A stretch of DNA of 50,364 nucleotides from a bacterium ADurb.Bin212 (GTDB lineage Bacteria; Patescibacteriota; UBA1384; XYA2-FULL-43-10), in NCBI GenBank assembly GCA_002070055.1, contig MWCM01000010.1:1-50364 (forward strand), written 5' to 3'. The notes under the pieces are model-generated. The model was not told the DNA's origin, searched no databases, and saw only the letters and a program-made list of their open reading frames with translations. Of the stretch, positions 15,833-24,673 are shown in pieces (position 1 is the stretch's first letter; each line of letters opens with the position of its first letter). The position numbers were made by a program, and so were the translations under genes.

Positions 15833-16567
15833 ATGAAAGACATTAAAAAAATTGTGAAGGATCATTACAGCGAGGTGGCTGCAAAATCAATGAATTGTTG
15901 TAGCTGTGGATCTCAAAAAAGTGCCAATGAAATTTCAAAAAGTATCGGTTACTCGGACGCAGATCTTGAGCTCACTGATGCAAACTTAGGTTTAGGTTGT
16001 GGCAACCCAGTTGCTATGGGGAATATTAAAAGTGGAGACACTGTTCTTGATTTGGGATCTGGCGCTGGCTTTGATTGTTTTTTAGCATCAAAAAAAGTGG
16101 GTAATAAGGGCAAGGTAATTGGAGTGGATTTTTCTCCACAAATGGTAAAAAAAGCTCGTGAAAATGCTAAAAAATATAAAATTAATAACGTGGAATTCAA
16201 ATTTGGCGATATCGAAAATTTACCCATCGATGACTCCTCGATAGATGTTGTAATTAGTAATTGTGTGATAAACCTTGCTCCGGACAAAAAGAAGGTTTTT
16301 TCAGAAATACAGCGCGTTCTTAAACCGGGCGGGAAAAGCTATGTATCGGACATTGTTTTATTGGGTAGTTTATCAAAAGAACAAAAAAGCGACGCCTCCC
16401 TTATTGCCGGTTGTGTCGCTGGCGCGTTATTGAAAGAGGAATATTTGGCAATTATTGAGTCAGTCGGTTTGACGACGAGAATACTGTCAGAAGATGTTGA
16501 AATTAGTAAAAAACAATACCACGGTATCCCACTGGAAAGTTTAAAAGTTGAGATAAATAAGAAATAA
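15833..16567 (+). CDS. arsM: Arsenite S-adenosylmethionine methyltransferase
   Basis: 244 residues. Class I methyltransferase with [15 protein letters not shown] as SAM-binding motif I. The ArsM-specific features are seen: [20 protein letters not shown] and IAGCVAGAL, which supply the three conserved arsenite-binding cysteines, plus a CCSCG pair near the N-terminus. ArsM methylates As(III) to less harmful or volatile forms. AAAGG lies before the ATG. It follows metK by 92 bases, so the SAM maker and a SAM user sit side by side. No arsR or arsenite pump is in the window. Confidence 0.88.
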   Translation: MKDIKKIVKDHYSEVAAKSMNCCSCGSQKSANEISKSIGYSDADLELTDANLGLGCGNPVAMGNIKSGDTVLDLGSGAGFDCFLASKKVGNKGKVIGVDFSPQMVKKARENAKKYKINNVEFKFGDIENLPIDDSSIDVVISNCVINLAPDKKKVFSEIQRVLKPGGKSYVSDIVLLGSLSKEQKSDASLIAGCVAGALLKEEYLAIIESVGLTTRILSEDVEISKKQYHGIPLESLKVEINKK

Positions 16568-16816
16568 AATATTATTAGCTCTAGACTTGTTACTATTGTC
16601 TATTCGCGGTCTATTTTTTTGTCTTTCGAGCGCCAGTTTATTTCAAATGAGACGGAGTGTTTACCAGGGATTTGCCATCTGGAGAACCTTAAAAATAAAA
16701 ACTGAAATTTATTTTCGGCAATTTTTCCGAGTCCAAATCGATTTAGGGTTAACTCAATATCGATTACCATAATTGTATAGTATTAGTAGCAGATAAAGTT
16801 GTTAGGATGTGTGTTA

Positions 16817-17503
16817 TCACTTTTTTACCCGATATTGCAGGTGAAGATAGGATTTTTTGAGTTTTGTTATGGAAATTAACTCAAGCGGCACAATTTTGCT
16901 CAGGTCTTTAAGTGAGGCGAAGGATTGTCCATCAACAAGCGTGGAGGTGTCTTTGCCGCCTATGATCAGTGGAGCAATCACCACAGAGACCTTGTCTATT
17001 AGACCGTCTCGCAGTAATAAAGCGTTAATATTACCACCTGATTGCACTGTGACTCGCTTCATGCCGTAAAGGGATCCTAATTTACTCCATAAATCTATAA
17101 AATCAATTTTTTGTTCATAGAAAATAATTTCCAAATTTTCTTGATTAGCGCTAAACGCAGGGTGATGTTTATTTGCCGTGACTAAATATAAACGTTTGGT
17201 CCTTTTGCATAGGTTTATTACGCCTTGTAGCGTTAAATGTGAGTTATCGGCGATAATAAAGGTAACGGGGATTTTATCAATCTCCTTGCTTGGCTTATTC
17301 ATGCCAATTTTTGCCATAACCCGACCGGTATTGAAAGAATTGATATCGGTGCTTTTCTCGATATCATAGTACTGATGCAAACCCTCTTTCACTCCGGTAA
17401 TTTTGGGCAGGTCTTGGTCAAAATCAAGGCTATCATTACTGCCTGTTGATATTTTTCCGTCCAGCGACATAAGCATGTATAGTTGTGTTCTTGGTTTTAT
17501 CAT
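16817..17503 (-). CDS. RibD C-terminal-type (dihydrofolate reductase fold) reductase
   Basis: 228 residues. The start RTQLYMLMSLDGKIS is the nucleotide-binding first strand of the RibD_C/HTP reductase fold. VQSGGNINALLLRDGLIDKVSVVIAPLIIGG-type motifs (SGG near 165, then PLIIGG) match 5-amino-6-(5-phosphoribosylamino)uracil reductases and related NADPH-dependent enzymes. No deaminase domain and no riboflavin genes are near, so a role in riboflavin synthesis is not shown; such lone RibD_C proteins are common. The 249-base gap before it (16568-16816) holds no convincing gene. Confidence 0.8.
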   Translation of the reverse strand: MIKPRTQLYMLMSLDGKISTGSNDSLDFDQDLPKITGVKEGLHQYYDIEKSTDINSFNTGRVMAKIGMNKPSKEIDKIPVTFIIADNSHLTLQGVINLCKRTKRLYLVTANKHHPAFSANQENLEIIFYEQKIDFIDLWSKLGSLYGMKRVTVQSGGNINALLLRDGLIDKVSVVIAPLIIGGKDTSTLVDGQSFASLKDLSKIVPLELISITKLKKSYLHLQYRVKK

Positions 17504-17644
17504 ATCTACACGCTACTAAAATAAAAAAAATAGGTCAAATATGCTTTTATGTTTTTTATTAATATAATTAGCATCGAATGTTGGTATGCTGCTAGCTTAA
17601 CGAAATTATCAATTAATAAACAACCCATATTTTCGGTTGCTGGA

Positions 17645-18349
17645 TTACTTTTTGCCGGTTTCAATTTTTTTCATCGTTTCGCGGTAGGCGATAGCAGGAA
17701 GAGAGTCTTTGTTGCGTTCTAAGTATTCTTTTACCTCATGACTACTTAATCTTGACATCTCGCGCAAAAGCCACGAAACGGCTTTGGTTATTAGAATATC
17801 CTTTTCGGACTTAAGTTTTTCTATGGTTTCAAATGCAAGATGACGCAATTTGGGATCAGCGCAATTTCGGTTTGGCTTAACCTGCAAAACCAAGCTGGCA
17901 CGACGCAACTGGATATTTTTGCTAATTCTACATTCATTAATGATATTTTCGAATTCAGTCCAACGCTCAAGCACCTCTTTGAAATCAAATAACGATTGGC
18001 AAATGCTATCACATTCCGCCCAGCCGTTACTGTTCTGTAACCAGCTTTTTATTCGGCTCATTTTCAGAGACTTTCTAACCTGTGGCAAACGGGTTAAAAG
18101 CTTGCCGGCAAAATTGTAATCATCAAAAATGTCGCTAGCAAAAAGCTGGTCCAGAATTGCTTTTACCTCTGCGGCCTCGCGTTTTTTTAGATCATGAGCC
18201 ACAAGATTTAGAACCTTGTTTCTGTCCGGAGATTTTAAACCGATGAATTTTCTTTTTGTGCCCAGATATTTTTGCACCCACTCTGCTTCTATGTCTTTGC
18301 ATGGGGCTGAGGCATTGTGAATCATTTTTTGAATGTCTGTAACGTTCAT
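17645..18349 (-). CDS. DNA alkylation repair protein, AlkD-like (HEAT-like repeats)
   Basis: 234 residues, nearly all helical. RRASLVLQVKPNR and ILITKAVSWLLREMSR match the conserved AlkD/AlkC core, where a Trp and helical HEAT-like repeats hold damaged DNA. AlkD-type glycosylases remove positively charged alkylated bases such as 3-methyladenine. The start abuts the stop of 18350-18847 (no gap), so both are likely cotranscribed. Confidence 0.8.
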   Translation of the reverse strand: MNVTDIQKMIHNASAPCKDIEAEWVQKYLGTKRKFIGLKSPDRNKVLNLVAHDLKKREAAEVKAILDQLFASDIFDDYNFAGKLLTRLPQVRKSLKMSRIKSWLQNSNGWAECDSICQSLFDFKEVLERWTEFENIINECRISKNIQLRRASLVLQVKPNRNCADPKLRHLAFETIEKLKSEKDILITKAVSWLLREMSRLSSHEVKEYLERNKDSLPAIAYRETMKKIETGKK

Positions 18350-18847
18350 TTAGGCCATCTCGGCGATAATTACGGTATAATTTTTACCATAGGCTTTGGC
18401 ACATTTTGGGCAGGTGGTGTACCACATATACCATTTATTTATCTTTTGTCCTTGATTTTTGGCGTATTGCTCAAAGTCTTTGCACCAAATACCTGTATCT
18501 TTAAAATCGCCCTCGTATACCTTTGACAGGAATTTGCCGGAAAATGTTACATTTTCTGCTCCCTCCACCTCTTTGTCAACCGCCAGATAAATATCCATAT
18601 TCCACTTGCTTGTGTGGTCGGAGAGGCAGAGATTGTCGATAGTTTTGGCTCCTGCGGATTCAACCTTGTTCATCAGTTTGGTGATAACCGATCCAAAATT
18701 AAGAGGCATGAACATAAATGTTTTTACCCTGCCTTTGATAAACTTTTTCTCCTGCCACTCAAGCACTTTCTTATTCCATGGTTCGGGATTGAAACGCGGG
18801 CAACATCCGGTTTCACCATTTTCGTTTAATTCCAGTTCCTTGGTCAT
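18350..18847 (-). CDS. Conserved cytosolic protein of the 'hydrolase/GyrI-like' type
   Basis: 165 residues from ATG 18847, which follows an AGAAG site; the open frame reaches 18952 but the added part overlaps another small gene. Visible traits are GCCPRFNPEPWN (near 14), PLNFGSVITKLM, LSDHTSKWNMDIYLAV, FSGKFLSKVYEG and the end TTCPKCAKAYGKNYTVIIAE. I recall a family with this CCPxF...CPKCAKxYG pattern, annotated only vaguely as hydrolase. The CC and CPKC cysteines may bind metal. Function is unknown. Confidence 0.7.
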   Translation of the reverse strand: MTKELELNENGETGCCPRFNPEPWNKKVLEWQEKKFIKGRVKTFMFMPLNFGSVITKLMNKVESAGAKTIDNLCLSDHTSKWNMDIYLAVDKEVEGAENVTFSGKFLSKVYEGDFKDTGIWCKDFEQYAKNQGQKINKWYMWYTTCPKCAKAYGKNYTVIIAEMA

Positions 18848-18857
18848 TTTGCTTCTT

Positions 18858-19031
18858 TTATTTGGGCAATTTGTTAAACTGGCCCTTTGTAATAAATATT
18901 CTAATAATATTTTGTGGCAGATCTTCTTTGGATAATTCGAACCGGTTGCCAAAATCCCAGCCTAGCACTTTTTTGGTTTCTGCTTTGATATCTATATAGT
19001 AGCGAATGTTTTTATCTGGTAATATTTTCAT
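18858..19031 (-). CDS. 57-residue conserved-looking small protein
   Basis: An ATG at 19031 (minus strand) follows GAAGGG and opens a 57-codon frame ending 11 bases before the next gene. The peptide reads MKILPDKNIRYYIDIKAETK at the start, then GWDFGNRFELSKEDLP and an ending with FITKGQFNKL. It overlaps the end of the DUF1801 gene by 20 bases, and its length fills the spacer, as in a coupled operon. Balanced amino-acid content and the ribosome site support a real gene. No family is known to me. Confidence 0.65.
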   Translation of the reverse strand: MKILPDKNIRYYIDIKAETKKVLGWDFGNRFELSKEDLPQNIIRIFITKGQFNKLPK

Positions 19032-19365
19032 CCCTTCTTGCCCTCACTAGACTTTTAATAAAATTATAAGGAATCGGTTTGTCTAATATAAATTGCATTG
19101 TGCCTTTTCCTGTTTGGTATTTTTTAATCTCATCCGCTAATTTTCCATCGGCTTTTGGCACGGGGTATATGCCAATATGGTTTTTAAAAGCGGCATAGTA
19201 TAGAAGCGGCTTGCCGTTAAGTCTAAATGATGCCACGCCGTAGCCCATCGCCTCCTCGGCATCTGGCATCTCGGCTTTAACTAGCTCGCGAATTTTTTGC
19301 AAAATCTCAGATTGTTTTGAGGGCTGAGAAGCTATATATTTTTCTACTGTCTCATACTTGTTCAT
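19012..19365 (-). CDS. DUF1801/YdhG-like protein
   Basis: 117 residues. The family pattern is clear: VEKYIASQPS near the start, MPDAEEAMGYGVASFRLNGKP (about 34-54), LLYYAAFKNHIGIYPVP and the late GTMQFILDKPIPYNFIKSLV. These proteins have a small TATA-box-binding-like fold; one Bacillus member is named an iron chaperone for frataxin, but the general role is not settled. It leads the small minus-strand operon with 18858-19031 and 18350-18847. Confidence 0.82.
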   Translation of the reverse strand: MNKYETVEKYIASQPSKQSEILQKIRELVKAEMPDAEEAMGYGVASFRLNGKPLLYYAAFKNHIGIYPVPKADGKLADEIKKYQTGKGTMQFILDKPIPYNFIKSLVRARRDENITR

Positions 19366-19377
19366 TTGGTTTGTAAT

Positions 19378-19620
19378 TTACATTTGTAGGTTGCTAAAAA
19401 CTTTATAAAGCAAATAAGCCGGCCAGAAAAATGCCTTAATGATAGCTAATACGTCTGGCCAAAATCCGCTTACTTGTTGCACGTTGTAAACTGCAACACC
19501 AATTATTCCCATGCAATATATTGCACCCATTCCTCCGTCGTGATGATGTTTAAACCAGTGTTTTGGCGGTAGATTGCATTCACACTCAATATTTTTGTCC
19601 TTATCATTTTTTTGAGTCAT
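19378..19620 (-). CDS. Small membrane protein, unknown
   Basis: 80 residues. An acidic, Cys/His-containing start (CECNLPPKHWFKHHHDGG) is followed by one or two hydrophobic stretches (about 32-48 and 55-74). The CEC and HHH residues could bind metal. It is 12 bases upstream of the DUF1801 gene on the same strand. Function unknown. Confidence 0.6.
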   Translation of the reverse strand: MTQKNDKDKNIECECNLPPKHWFKHHHDGGMGAIYCMGIIGVAVYNVQQVSGFWPDVLAIIKAFFWPAYLLYKVFSNLQM

Positions 19621-19696
19621 TTTCTCCCATTCTTATTTTGCTAAACACTAGCCTAATTTTAGCGCATTTTTTGTGTCGTTTAAAGCAAGCTTGTTA

Positions 19697-19705
19697 TGAT
19701 ATAAT
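19697..19705 (+). promoter_or_regulatory. Extended -10 promoter of ruvC, implying a leaderless mRNA
   Basis: TGATATAAT (TGn plus a perfect TATAAT at 19700-19705) lies 6 bases before the ruvC ATG. Transcription should start at or next to the A of the start codon. No Shine-Dalgarno sequence is present, in agreement. Confidence 0.7.
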
Positions 19706-19711
19706 TAGACT

Positions 19712-20203
19712 ATGAAAATACTGGGGATTGATCCGGGTACTGCATTACTTGGTTGGGGCTTAATCGATTTTGATATAAAGGGAGAGCGGCCGCTCAAATA
19801 CGGATGTATAGAGACCGGCTCCAGCGTGCCTATGCCACAGCGCCTGGCAAAAATATATCGCGAACTTTCTGATATTATAGAGAGAGACCAACCCGATGAA
19901 GTCGCTATTGAGGAGTTGTTTTATTTTAAAAATGCCAAAACGGTTATAGCGGTGGCGCAGGCCCGCGGAGTAGCCATTATTTGCGCCGAAAATATGGGTT
20001 TGCCGGTGTATGAATATACCCCGTTACAGGTTAAGCAGGCTATTACCGGATATGGTCGTGCCGATAAAAAACAGATGCAAGAAATGATTCGCATTACTTG
20101 TAAGCTGGATCACTGTCCTAAGCCAGACGATGCAGCCGATGCTCTGGCTGTAGCAATATGTCACGCGCAGAGTAACAAACTTGCGTCTAATGGTATGAGA
20201 TAA
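19712..20203 (+). CDS. ruvC: Holliday junction endonuclease RuvC
   Basis: 163 residues, the usual length. It resolves Holliday junctions by paired nicks, as a dimer with RuvAB. Catalytic acids are in place: D7 (ILGIDPGT), E67 (AIEELFYFKN), D140 and D143 (DDAADALA). In most bacteria ruvC adjoins ruvA and ruvB; here ruvA is 7.6 kb and ruvB about 9.9 kb downstream, with glycan genes between. The start follows an extended -10 box directly. Confidence 0.96.
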   Translation: MKILGIDPGTALLGWGLIDFDIKGERPLKYGCIETGSSVPMPQRLAKIYRELSDIIERDQPDEVAIEELFYFKNAKTVIAVAQARGVAIICAENMGLPVYEYTPLQVKQAITGYGRADKKQMQEMIRITCKLDHCPKPDDAADALAVAICHAQSNKLASNGMR

Positions 20204-20222
20204 AAGTTTTTATGGAGGGTAT

Positions 20223-21227
20223 ATGCCAGAACTTAGACAAAATATCATAACTGGTGATTGGGTTGTTATTGCCCCAGAACGCGCCAAAAGACCGCAAGAT
20301 TTTATTGTTCCCACGTCCCAAGTCAACACCAACAAAGATAATTGCCCTTTTTGCGAGGGCACTGTGGGCTACAAAAGCAACCAAAAAATTAGATCGGCTT
20401 CAACTGAAAATTTTTACGTTATTGAGAATAAGTTCCCCGCGTTTGTTGAGTCAGAAGATAAGGCCTCTGTGCGTAGCTTTTATCCAGAAAAAGGTTTTTA
20501 TAGAGCCAGGGCGGCAATTGGGGATCATGAGGTGGTAATTTCCAAACATCATGATCTTAATTTGATGACCTTTTCCAAAACAATGATGATGGAGATGTTT
20601 GAGATTTTTTGTGCTAGATACGATGCAATTAAAAAAGATAAAAGTATTGTATCTATAATGCCAATATACAATCATGGTGTAGAAGCCGGGGCTTCCGTTA
20701 GCCATCCCCATGCCCAGATATTCGCATCGGGAATTATTGCCAATACTGTTGGCAGGGAGCTTAGCGGTGCCGAAAAATATTATGGTATAAACGGTAGCTG
20801 TGTATTTTGCGATATTATTGATCATGAAAGACATGAAAAGGTTAGAATTGTAGAAGAAAACGCGGATTATTTAGCCACTACTTTTTATGCTTCCCGCTTC
20901 CCCCTTGAAACATGGGTTTATCCCAAGCGTCATGATAGCCAGTTTGAGAACACTCCCAAAAAAGAGCTCAAGAACCTTGCCGATATTATGCATAATGTGT
21001 TACAAAGATTGGAGAGGAATATTCCGCGCATGCCCCTCAATTTTTATATTCATACTTTGCCAACAATCCATGATAAATCAAACTCTTATCACTGGCATTT
21101 AGAGATTGTTCCAAGGCTGGCCAATTATGGCGGCTACGAGATCGGTAGCGGGGTGATAATTGATGTTTTGTCTCCAGAAGCCGCTGCAGAGTATTTAAGA
21201 AAAGGAGGATCTAGTGGGAGAGGGTAG
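20223..21227 (+). CDS. galT: Galactose-1-phosphate uridylyltransferase
   Basis: 334 residues. It swaps UMP between UDP-glucose and galactose-1-phosphate. RQNIITGDWVVIAPERAKRP is the typical start; zinc ligands are CPFC (near 40) and CVFC (near 197); the nucleophile motif is SHPHAQIFAS, with Ala in place of the common Gly of HPHGQ; YHWHLEIVPR follows. A GGAGG site precedes the ATG. The HPHxQ variant also occurs in related nucleotidyltransferases such as ADP-glucose phosphorylase, so a different sugar is possible. It heads a coupled operon of glycan genes through 26351. Confidence 0.88.
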   Translation: MPELRQNIITGDWVVIAPERAKRPQDFIVPTSQVNTNKDNCPFCEGTVGYKSNQKIRSASTENFYVIENKFPAFVESEDKASVRSFYPEKGFYRARAAIGDHEVVISKHHDLNLMTFSKTMMMEMFEIFCARYDAIKKDKSIVSIMPIYNHGVEAGASVSHPHAQIFASGIIANTVGRELSGAEKYYGINGSCVFCDIIDHERHEKVRIVEENADYLATTFYASRFPLETWVYPKRHDSQFENTPKKELKNLADIMHNVLQRLERNIPRMPLNFYIHTLPTIHDKSNSYHWHLEIVPRLANYGGYEIGSGVIIDVLSPEAAAEYLRKGGSSGRG

Positions 21228-22344
21228 TCATAACCCTGAGTTTATTAGCTTAAGCCAACAGGAAGTAGAAGATTTTAATTTTAAACCCGTTGATGCCTTA
21301 ATCGTCTTGGGCGCCGCTATTAATTCAGATGAAAAGCTTGAGAGTGTTAGGCGTTATGATGCCGATTTGTTAAGTAATCCTGAGTCAGCACTTCGATTGA
21401 GGCTCCCTATTCCCGCCAAGTTGCGTTGTGTGGCTGCCGCAGAATTATTTCTAACTGGCAACGTGGGGGATATTATTTTCGCAGGTGGCAAAACTGCCAA
21501 GAATAAAGGTGTGGATAGCTCTGAGGCCGAGCTAATGTCACACTATTTTTTGCGCATCGTTGCTAAAAGGGCAAAATCAAGAATTAGAACTGAATACAAA
21601 AAAGAAAATTTGGATGATTCCTCAGAGCAGGAAGAGGAGATAGAGGCACGCGTTAACCAAGTGCTTGAAGATGCCAGGAGTCGCTTGGTATTAGAAGATC
21701 AATCCGAGAGTACTTTACAAAATTTTGCTAACACAGCAAATTTAATCGACCAAAATCGCTCAAAATACCAGGACACAGGAATTCTTACAAATGGTTTTCA
21801 TCTTCCCAGGGCGTTAAAGATAGCACAGACTTTTGCAGAGCAAAGCAGTGGTTATGATGCTGAATCATTTGCGAGCACAAACACACATTATCACAACCTA
21901 GCTGAGCGTTATTTTGATCCAGAAAGAAACTTGGATTTCAGGCAAGAAGCATTGTTACTTGTAGAGGAAGCAATTATTGGTGGCATGGCTGATTCATCAA
22001 TGCGTGAAGTAATTAAGCAGAGGCTGGGCAGTAGTATGGATCGTCGTGCAGAGGGTGAACAATACGGGATGAACGTATTAAAATATCTGCCAGAGTATTG
22101 GTTGCCCGATTTGGTTTATGTACAAGATCCGTCGCGTCTCAAAATGATTTTAGAACAAAATCCCGAGGCTCGCCAGTTGGTAGAATCGATTTCGGGCGAG
22201 GATATTGAAAGCTCTGATAGGGAAAAATTAATAGAGGCAATTTCTCAGGTTAAAAGAATTGTTCCCAGGGGAGTTTGGGGCAAGCCTGGCTTTGATGCTG
22301 AGAGTGCCGCTAAAGAATTAAGAGGAAATAACAATGAAAACTAA
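21214..22344 (+). CDS. YdcF/SanA-like (DUF218) protein
   Basis: 376 residues from GTG 21214, with AAAGGAGG six bases upstream and a 14-base overlap with galT. ALIVLGAAIN (near 24) is the first strand of the DUF218 fold; DIIFAGGKTA, SSEAELMSHYF and QSESTLQNFANTANL carry the conserved GG, E and ES/T...N motifs, and GILTNGFHLPRALKIA matches the late TS.yH..RA pattern. Members bind SAM or act on envelope precursors, but mechanism is unclear. The C-terminal third (after about 250) is an added helical part. Context suggests a glycan role. Confidence 0.72.
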   Translation: MGEGSHNPEFISLSQQEVEDFNFKPVDALIVLGAAINSDEKLESVRRYDADLLSNPESALRLRLPIPAKLRCVAAAELFLTGNVGDIIFAGGKTAKNKGVDSSEAELMSHYFLRIVAKRAKSRIRTEYKKENLDDSSEQEEEIEARVNQVLEDARSRLVLEDQSESTLQNFANTANLIDQNRSKYQDTGILTNGFHLPRALKIAQTFAEQSSGYDAESFASTNTHYHNLAERYFDPERNLDFRQEALLLVEEAIIGGMADSSMREVIKQRLGSSMDRRAEGEQYGMNVLKYLPEYWLPDLVYVQDPSRLKMILEQNPEARQLVESISGEDIESSDREKLIEAISQVKRIVPRGVWGKPGFDAESAAKELRGNNNEN

Positions 22345-23503
22345 ATCGAAAGTATTATATTACGCCGGTTGGAACAGTTTCACTCACATAGGCTGTGCCT
22401 ATAATTTGGCTAAGATCATGCCAGAAGTTGATTTTCATGTTGCTTCAGCAGAAAAATGGCCGTTTGAACCACTGCCAAATCTAACTTTTCATAAGCTGTA
22501 TCGCCCCAATTGCGCCATGCGCATAGATGAGAAATTTTATCTTCATACTTATCCTTATGAAAAGGAACTGGGCGATGTTAAGCGATATAGAAAGCACTTT
22601 TTTAGTTATTTGGATTTAGTAAAAAAAGTAGACCCAAACCTAATTTTGGTTGATATAACACTAGAGATTGCTGTTTGGAGCAAATACTTAGGTTACCCGG
22701 TTGGACTATTTTATGAGACCTTCGACAGCAATAACCTCCGCCACCAGCTTGCCTGGGATAACGTTGATGAGATATTCGTTAGATATCCCAAGAAATTTAT
22801 TGAACAGATAGAGAATAACATCAACCTCAAAATGGTTTTCTTGGGCGGTGTCTCAAAATTTGACTTAATTAATAAGATGCCATCGAAAGAGGAGAGTGCC
22901 GCTGAAATTGGCCTAAAAAACGACAATCGTAAGGTTGTAACAATACTATCCAGTTCTCACTCCCATAACAACGCGCAAGTTCGTCGCTATTTTGAGACGA
23001 TATGTGAGGCAATGAATGGAGAGTCTGAAAAATATCAGGTTTTTATGCTTTATCCAAAACAAGATGGTATTATTAAACATCTTCAGCATAAATACAAAAA
23101 TATCAATTATGTTGTGGGTGTTTTTAATAAGGTCCATAATTATCTAATTAACTCCGACATGGTAATAACAGGAGCCGGTATGGGGGCCACCATGGAATCG
23201 GCGTATTTTAGAGTCCCAATGCTCATGATACCGGTGCCGTGGATTATTAGCGAACAAATGATGAAAGCAAAAGCGCTGGAAGATATCGGTGTTGCCCGTG
23301 TTGTTGACCCTATTGATATGACTCCGGAGGTTATTAGAATGGAAACCGATGCGATATTATCTAACCCTGAGACAATAGAAAAGATGAAAGATGCGGAAAG
23401 GGCTCTAATAGACAAAAAAGGCTACCAAAGGTTGGCCCAAAAAGTTCGCAAAATGTTGAGGAGCAGTTCGGCCATTAGTAAAAGTAGTGTGTTAAATGAT
23501 TAA
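22334..23503 (+). CDS. Glycosyltransferase, MurG/GT28-like (GT-B fold)
   Basis: 389 residues. It has two Rossmann-like halves: YYAGWNSFTHIGCAYNLAKI near the start and a C-terminal half with VTILSSSHSHNNAQ, NYVVGVFNKVHNYLINSDMVITGAGMGATMESAYFRVPMLMIP. The late GAGMGATMESA...PMLMIPVP segment is the nucleotide-sugar-binding GG.gT..Ea...P...iP pattern of GT28/GT1 enzymes. The start overlaps the upstream gene by 11 bases. Donor and acceptor are unknown. Confidence 0.8.
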   Translation: MKTKSKVLYYAGWNSFTHIGCAYNLAKIMPEVDFHVASAEKWPFEPLPNLTFHKLYRPNCAMRIDEKFYLHTYPYEKELGDVKRYRKHFFSYLDLVKKVDPNLILVDITLEIAVWSKYLGYPVGLFYETFDSNNLRHQLAWDNVDEIFVRYPKKFIEQIENNINLKMVFLGGVSKFDLINKMPSKEESAAEIGLKNDNRKVVTILSSSHSHNNAQVRRYFETICEAMNGESEKYQVFMLYPKQDGIIKHLQHKYKNINYVVGVFNKVHNYLINSDMVITGAGMGATMESAYFRVPMLMIPVPWIISEQMMKAKALEDIGVARVVDPIDMTPEVIRMETDAILSNPETIEKMKDAERALIDKKGYQRLAQKVRKMLRSSSAISKSSVLND

Positions 23504-24668
23504 AAGGCCATTAAAAATCGCATTTGTATCTTTGCCAGACAGCATATTTAACGATGGTGCAGTTAGGTCTGGTTCTGTAATTGTGAATGACCAGTTGATC
23601 TTCTTCTTGAGAAAACAGGGCCATCACGTTCTTGAGCTCAAGCCGGCAGAATCCCGTGTTGAACTTAGAAAGTTGAGTGGTTTTGGAAATGCTCTAATGT
23701 TTCAAGATCTACTGCGACATATTGATGAAATCAATAAGTGTGATTTGATTGTTTCTACGAACTATTTTGGAGCCAGCATCCCTGAGATTAAGATTCCTCA
23801 AGTAACCATATTTCATCATTGTGCTAAAACTTTACTTAGTTTTATAGATGGCGAAGCAGAAATTGTTGATAAAAATATATTGCAGAAATGGCAGAGAAAA
23901 TTTTTGCGTTACGGTTTATTTTATAAGAATGAAGAATCATTTCACGATAGAATTGTATCGCTGCTCGAGCAGTATGCTTGTGAAAACTCCGCCTCTGTAA
24001 TTGCGGTAAGTCGGTCTATAAAAGATGAAATTATTTCAAACTACTCTATCTCTGCCGAAAAAGTTCAAGTTGCATACAACTCAGTACCTGAGTCTTGGCT
24101 AAATAGACAGGTTCAAAAAGATTTTTCGGTTAATAAAATGAATTTAATTTGCGTCACCAGAATGCCAGGCTCTGAGCCAGGCTTAATGATGAAGGGTATT
24201 GATAGAATCTTCGAAATAATGACTAGTGTGAGAGGATATAATAAAATTCTGGTAGCCTCGACCCATAACCAGAATTACAGGCAAATGGTTAAAGAACAAT
24301 TCAGGGATGTCGAGGTTAAATGGAATCTGAGCCACGAAGAGGTTTCGGAAGCATTTTTATCATCACATATTTCAATCCACTGTTCTCGTGTTGAATCTTT
24401 TGGTCTTACGCTCGTAGAATCTATGCTAATGGGTAATATTGTTCTTGTTTATCCCGTTGGAGTTGCTCCGGAAATAATTAAACATGGAGAAAATGGTTTT
24501 ATAGTAAGAAGTGTTACAGACATAAAGAAGCTGTTAAAGCAGATTCCCAAAATGAACAATCTTGCAGAGATTTCAACGAATGCTCGGGCAACTGTTATTA
24601 ACAAAATGTCACCTGACAATTTTATTCAAAGCTATTTAGATGTTTTTGAAAAAATAGTAAAGGAGTAG
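23496..24668 (+). CDS. Glycosyltransferase family 4
   Basis: 390 residues, GT-B fold. AVSRSIKDEIISNYSISAEKVQVAYNSVPESW (170-200 region) is the typical hinge, and HISIHCSRVESFGLTLVESMLMGNIVLVYPVGVAPEIIKHGENG holds the E-x7-E pair (ESFGLTLVE) of GT4 enzymes. It overlaps the GT28-like gene by 8 bases. Likely adds one sugar to the cell-surface glycan made by this operon. Confidence 0.85.
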   Translation: MIKRPLKIAFVSLPDSIFNDGAVRSGSVIVNDQLIFFLRKQGHHVLELKPAESRVELRKLSGFGNALMFQDLLRHIDEINKCDLIVSTNYFGASIPEIKIPQVTIFHHCAKTLLSFIDGEAEIVDKNILQKWQRKFLRYGLFYKNEESFHDRIVSLLEQYACENSASVIAVSRSIKDEIISNYSISAEKVQVAYNSVPESWLNRQVQKDFSVNKMNLICVTRMPGSEPGLMMKGIDRIFEIMTSVRGYNKILVASTHNQNYRQMVKEQFRDVEVKWNLSHEEVSEAFLSSHISIHCSRVESFGLTLVESMLMGNIVLVYPVGVAPEIIKHGENGFIVRSVTDIKKLLKQIPKMNNLAEISTNARATVINKMSPDNFIQSYLDVFEKIVKE

Positions 24669-24673
24669 ATAAT

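Noticed and set aside
16587-16772. A 61-codon frame between arsM and the RibD-type gene
   Set aside because: No ribosome site, odd composition and no recognisable pattern; treated as intergenic.
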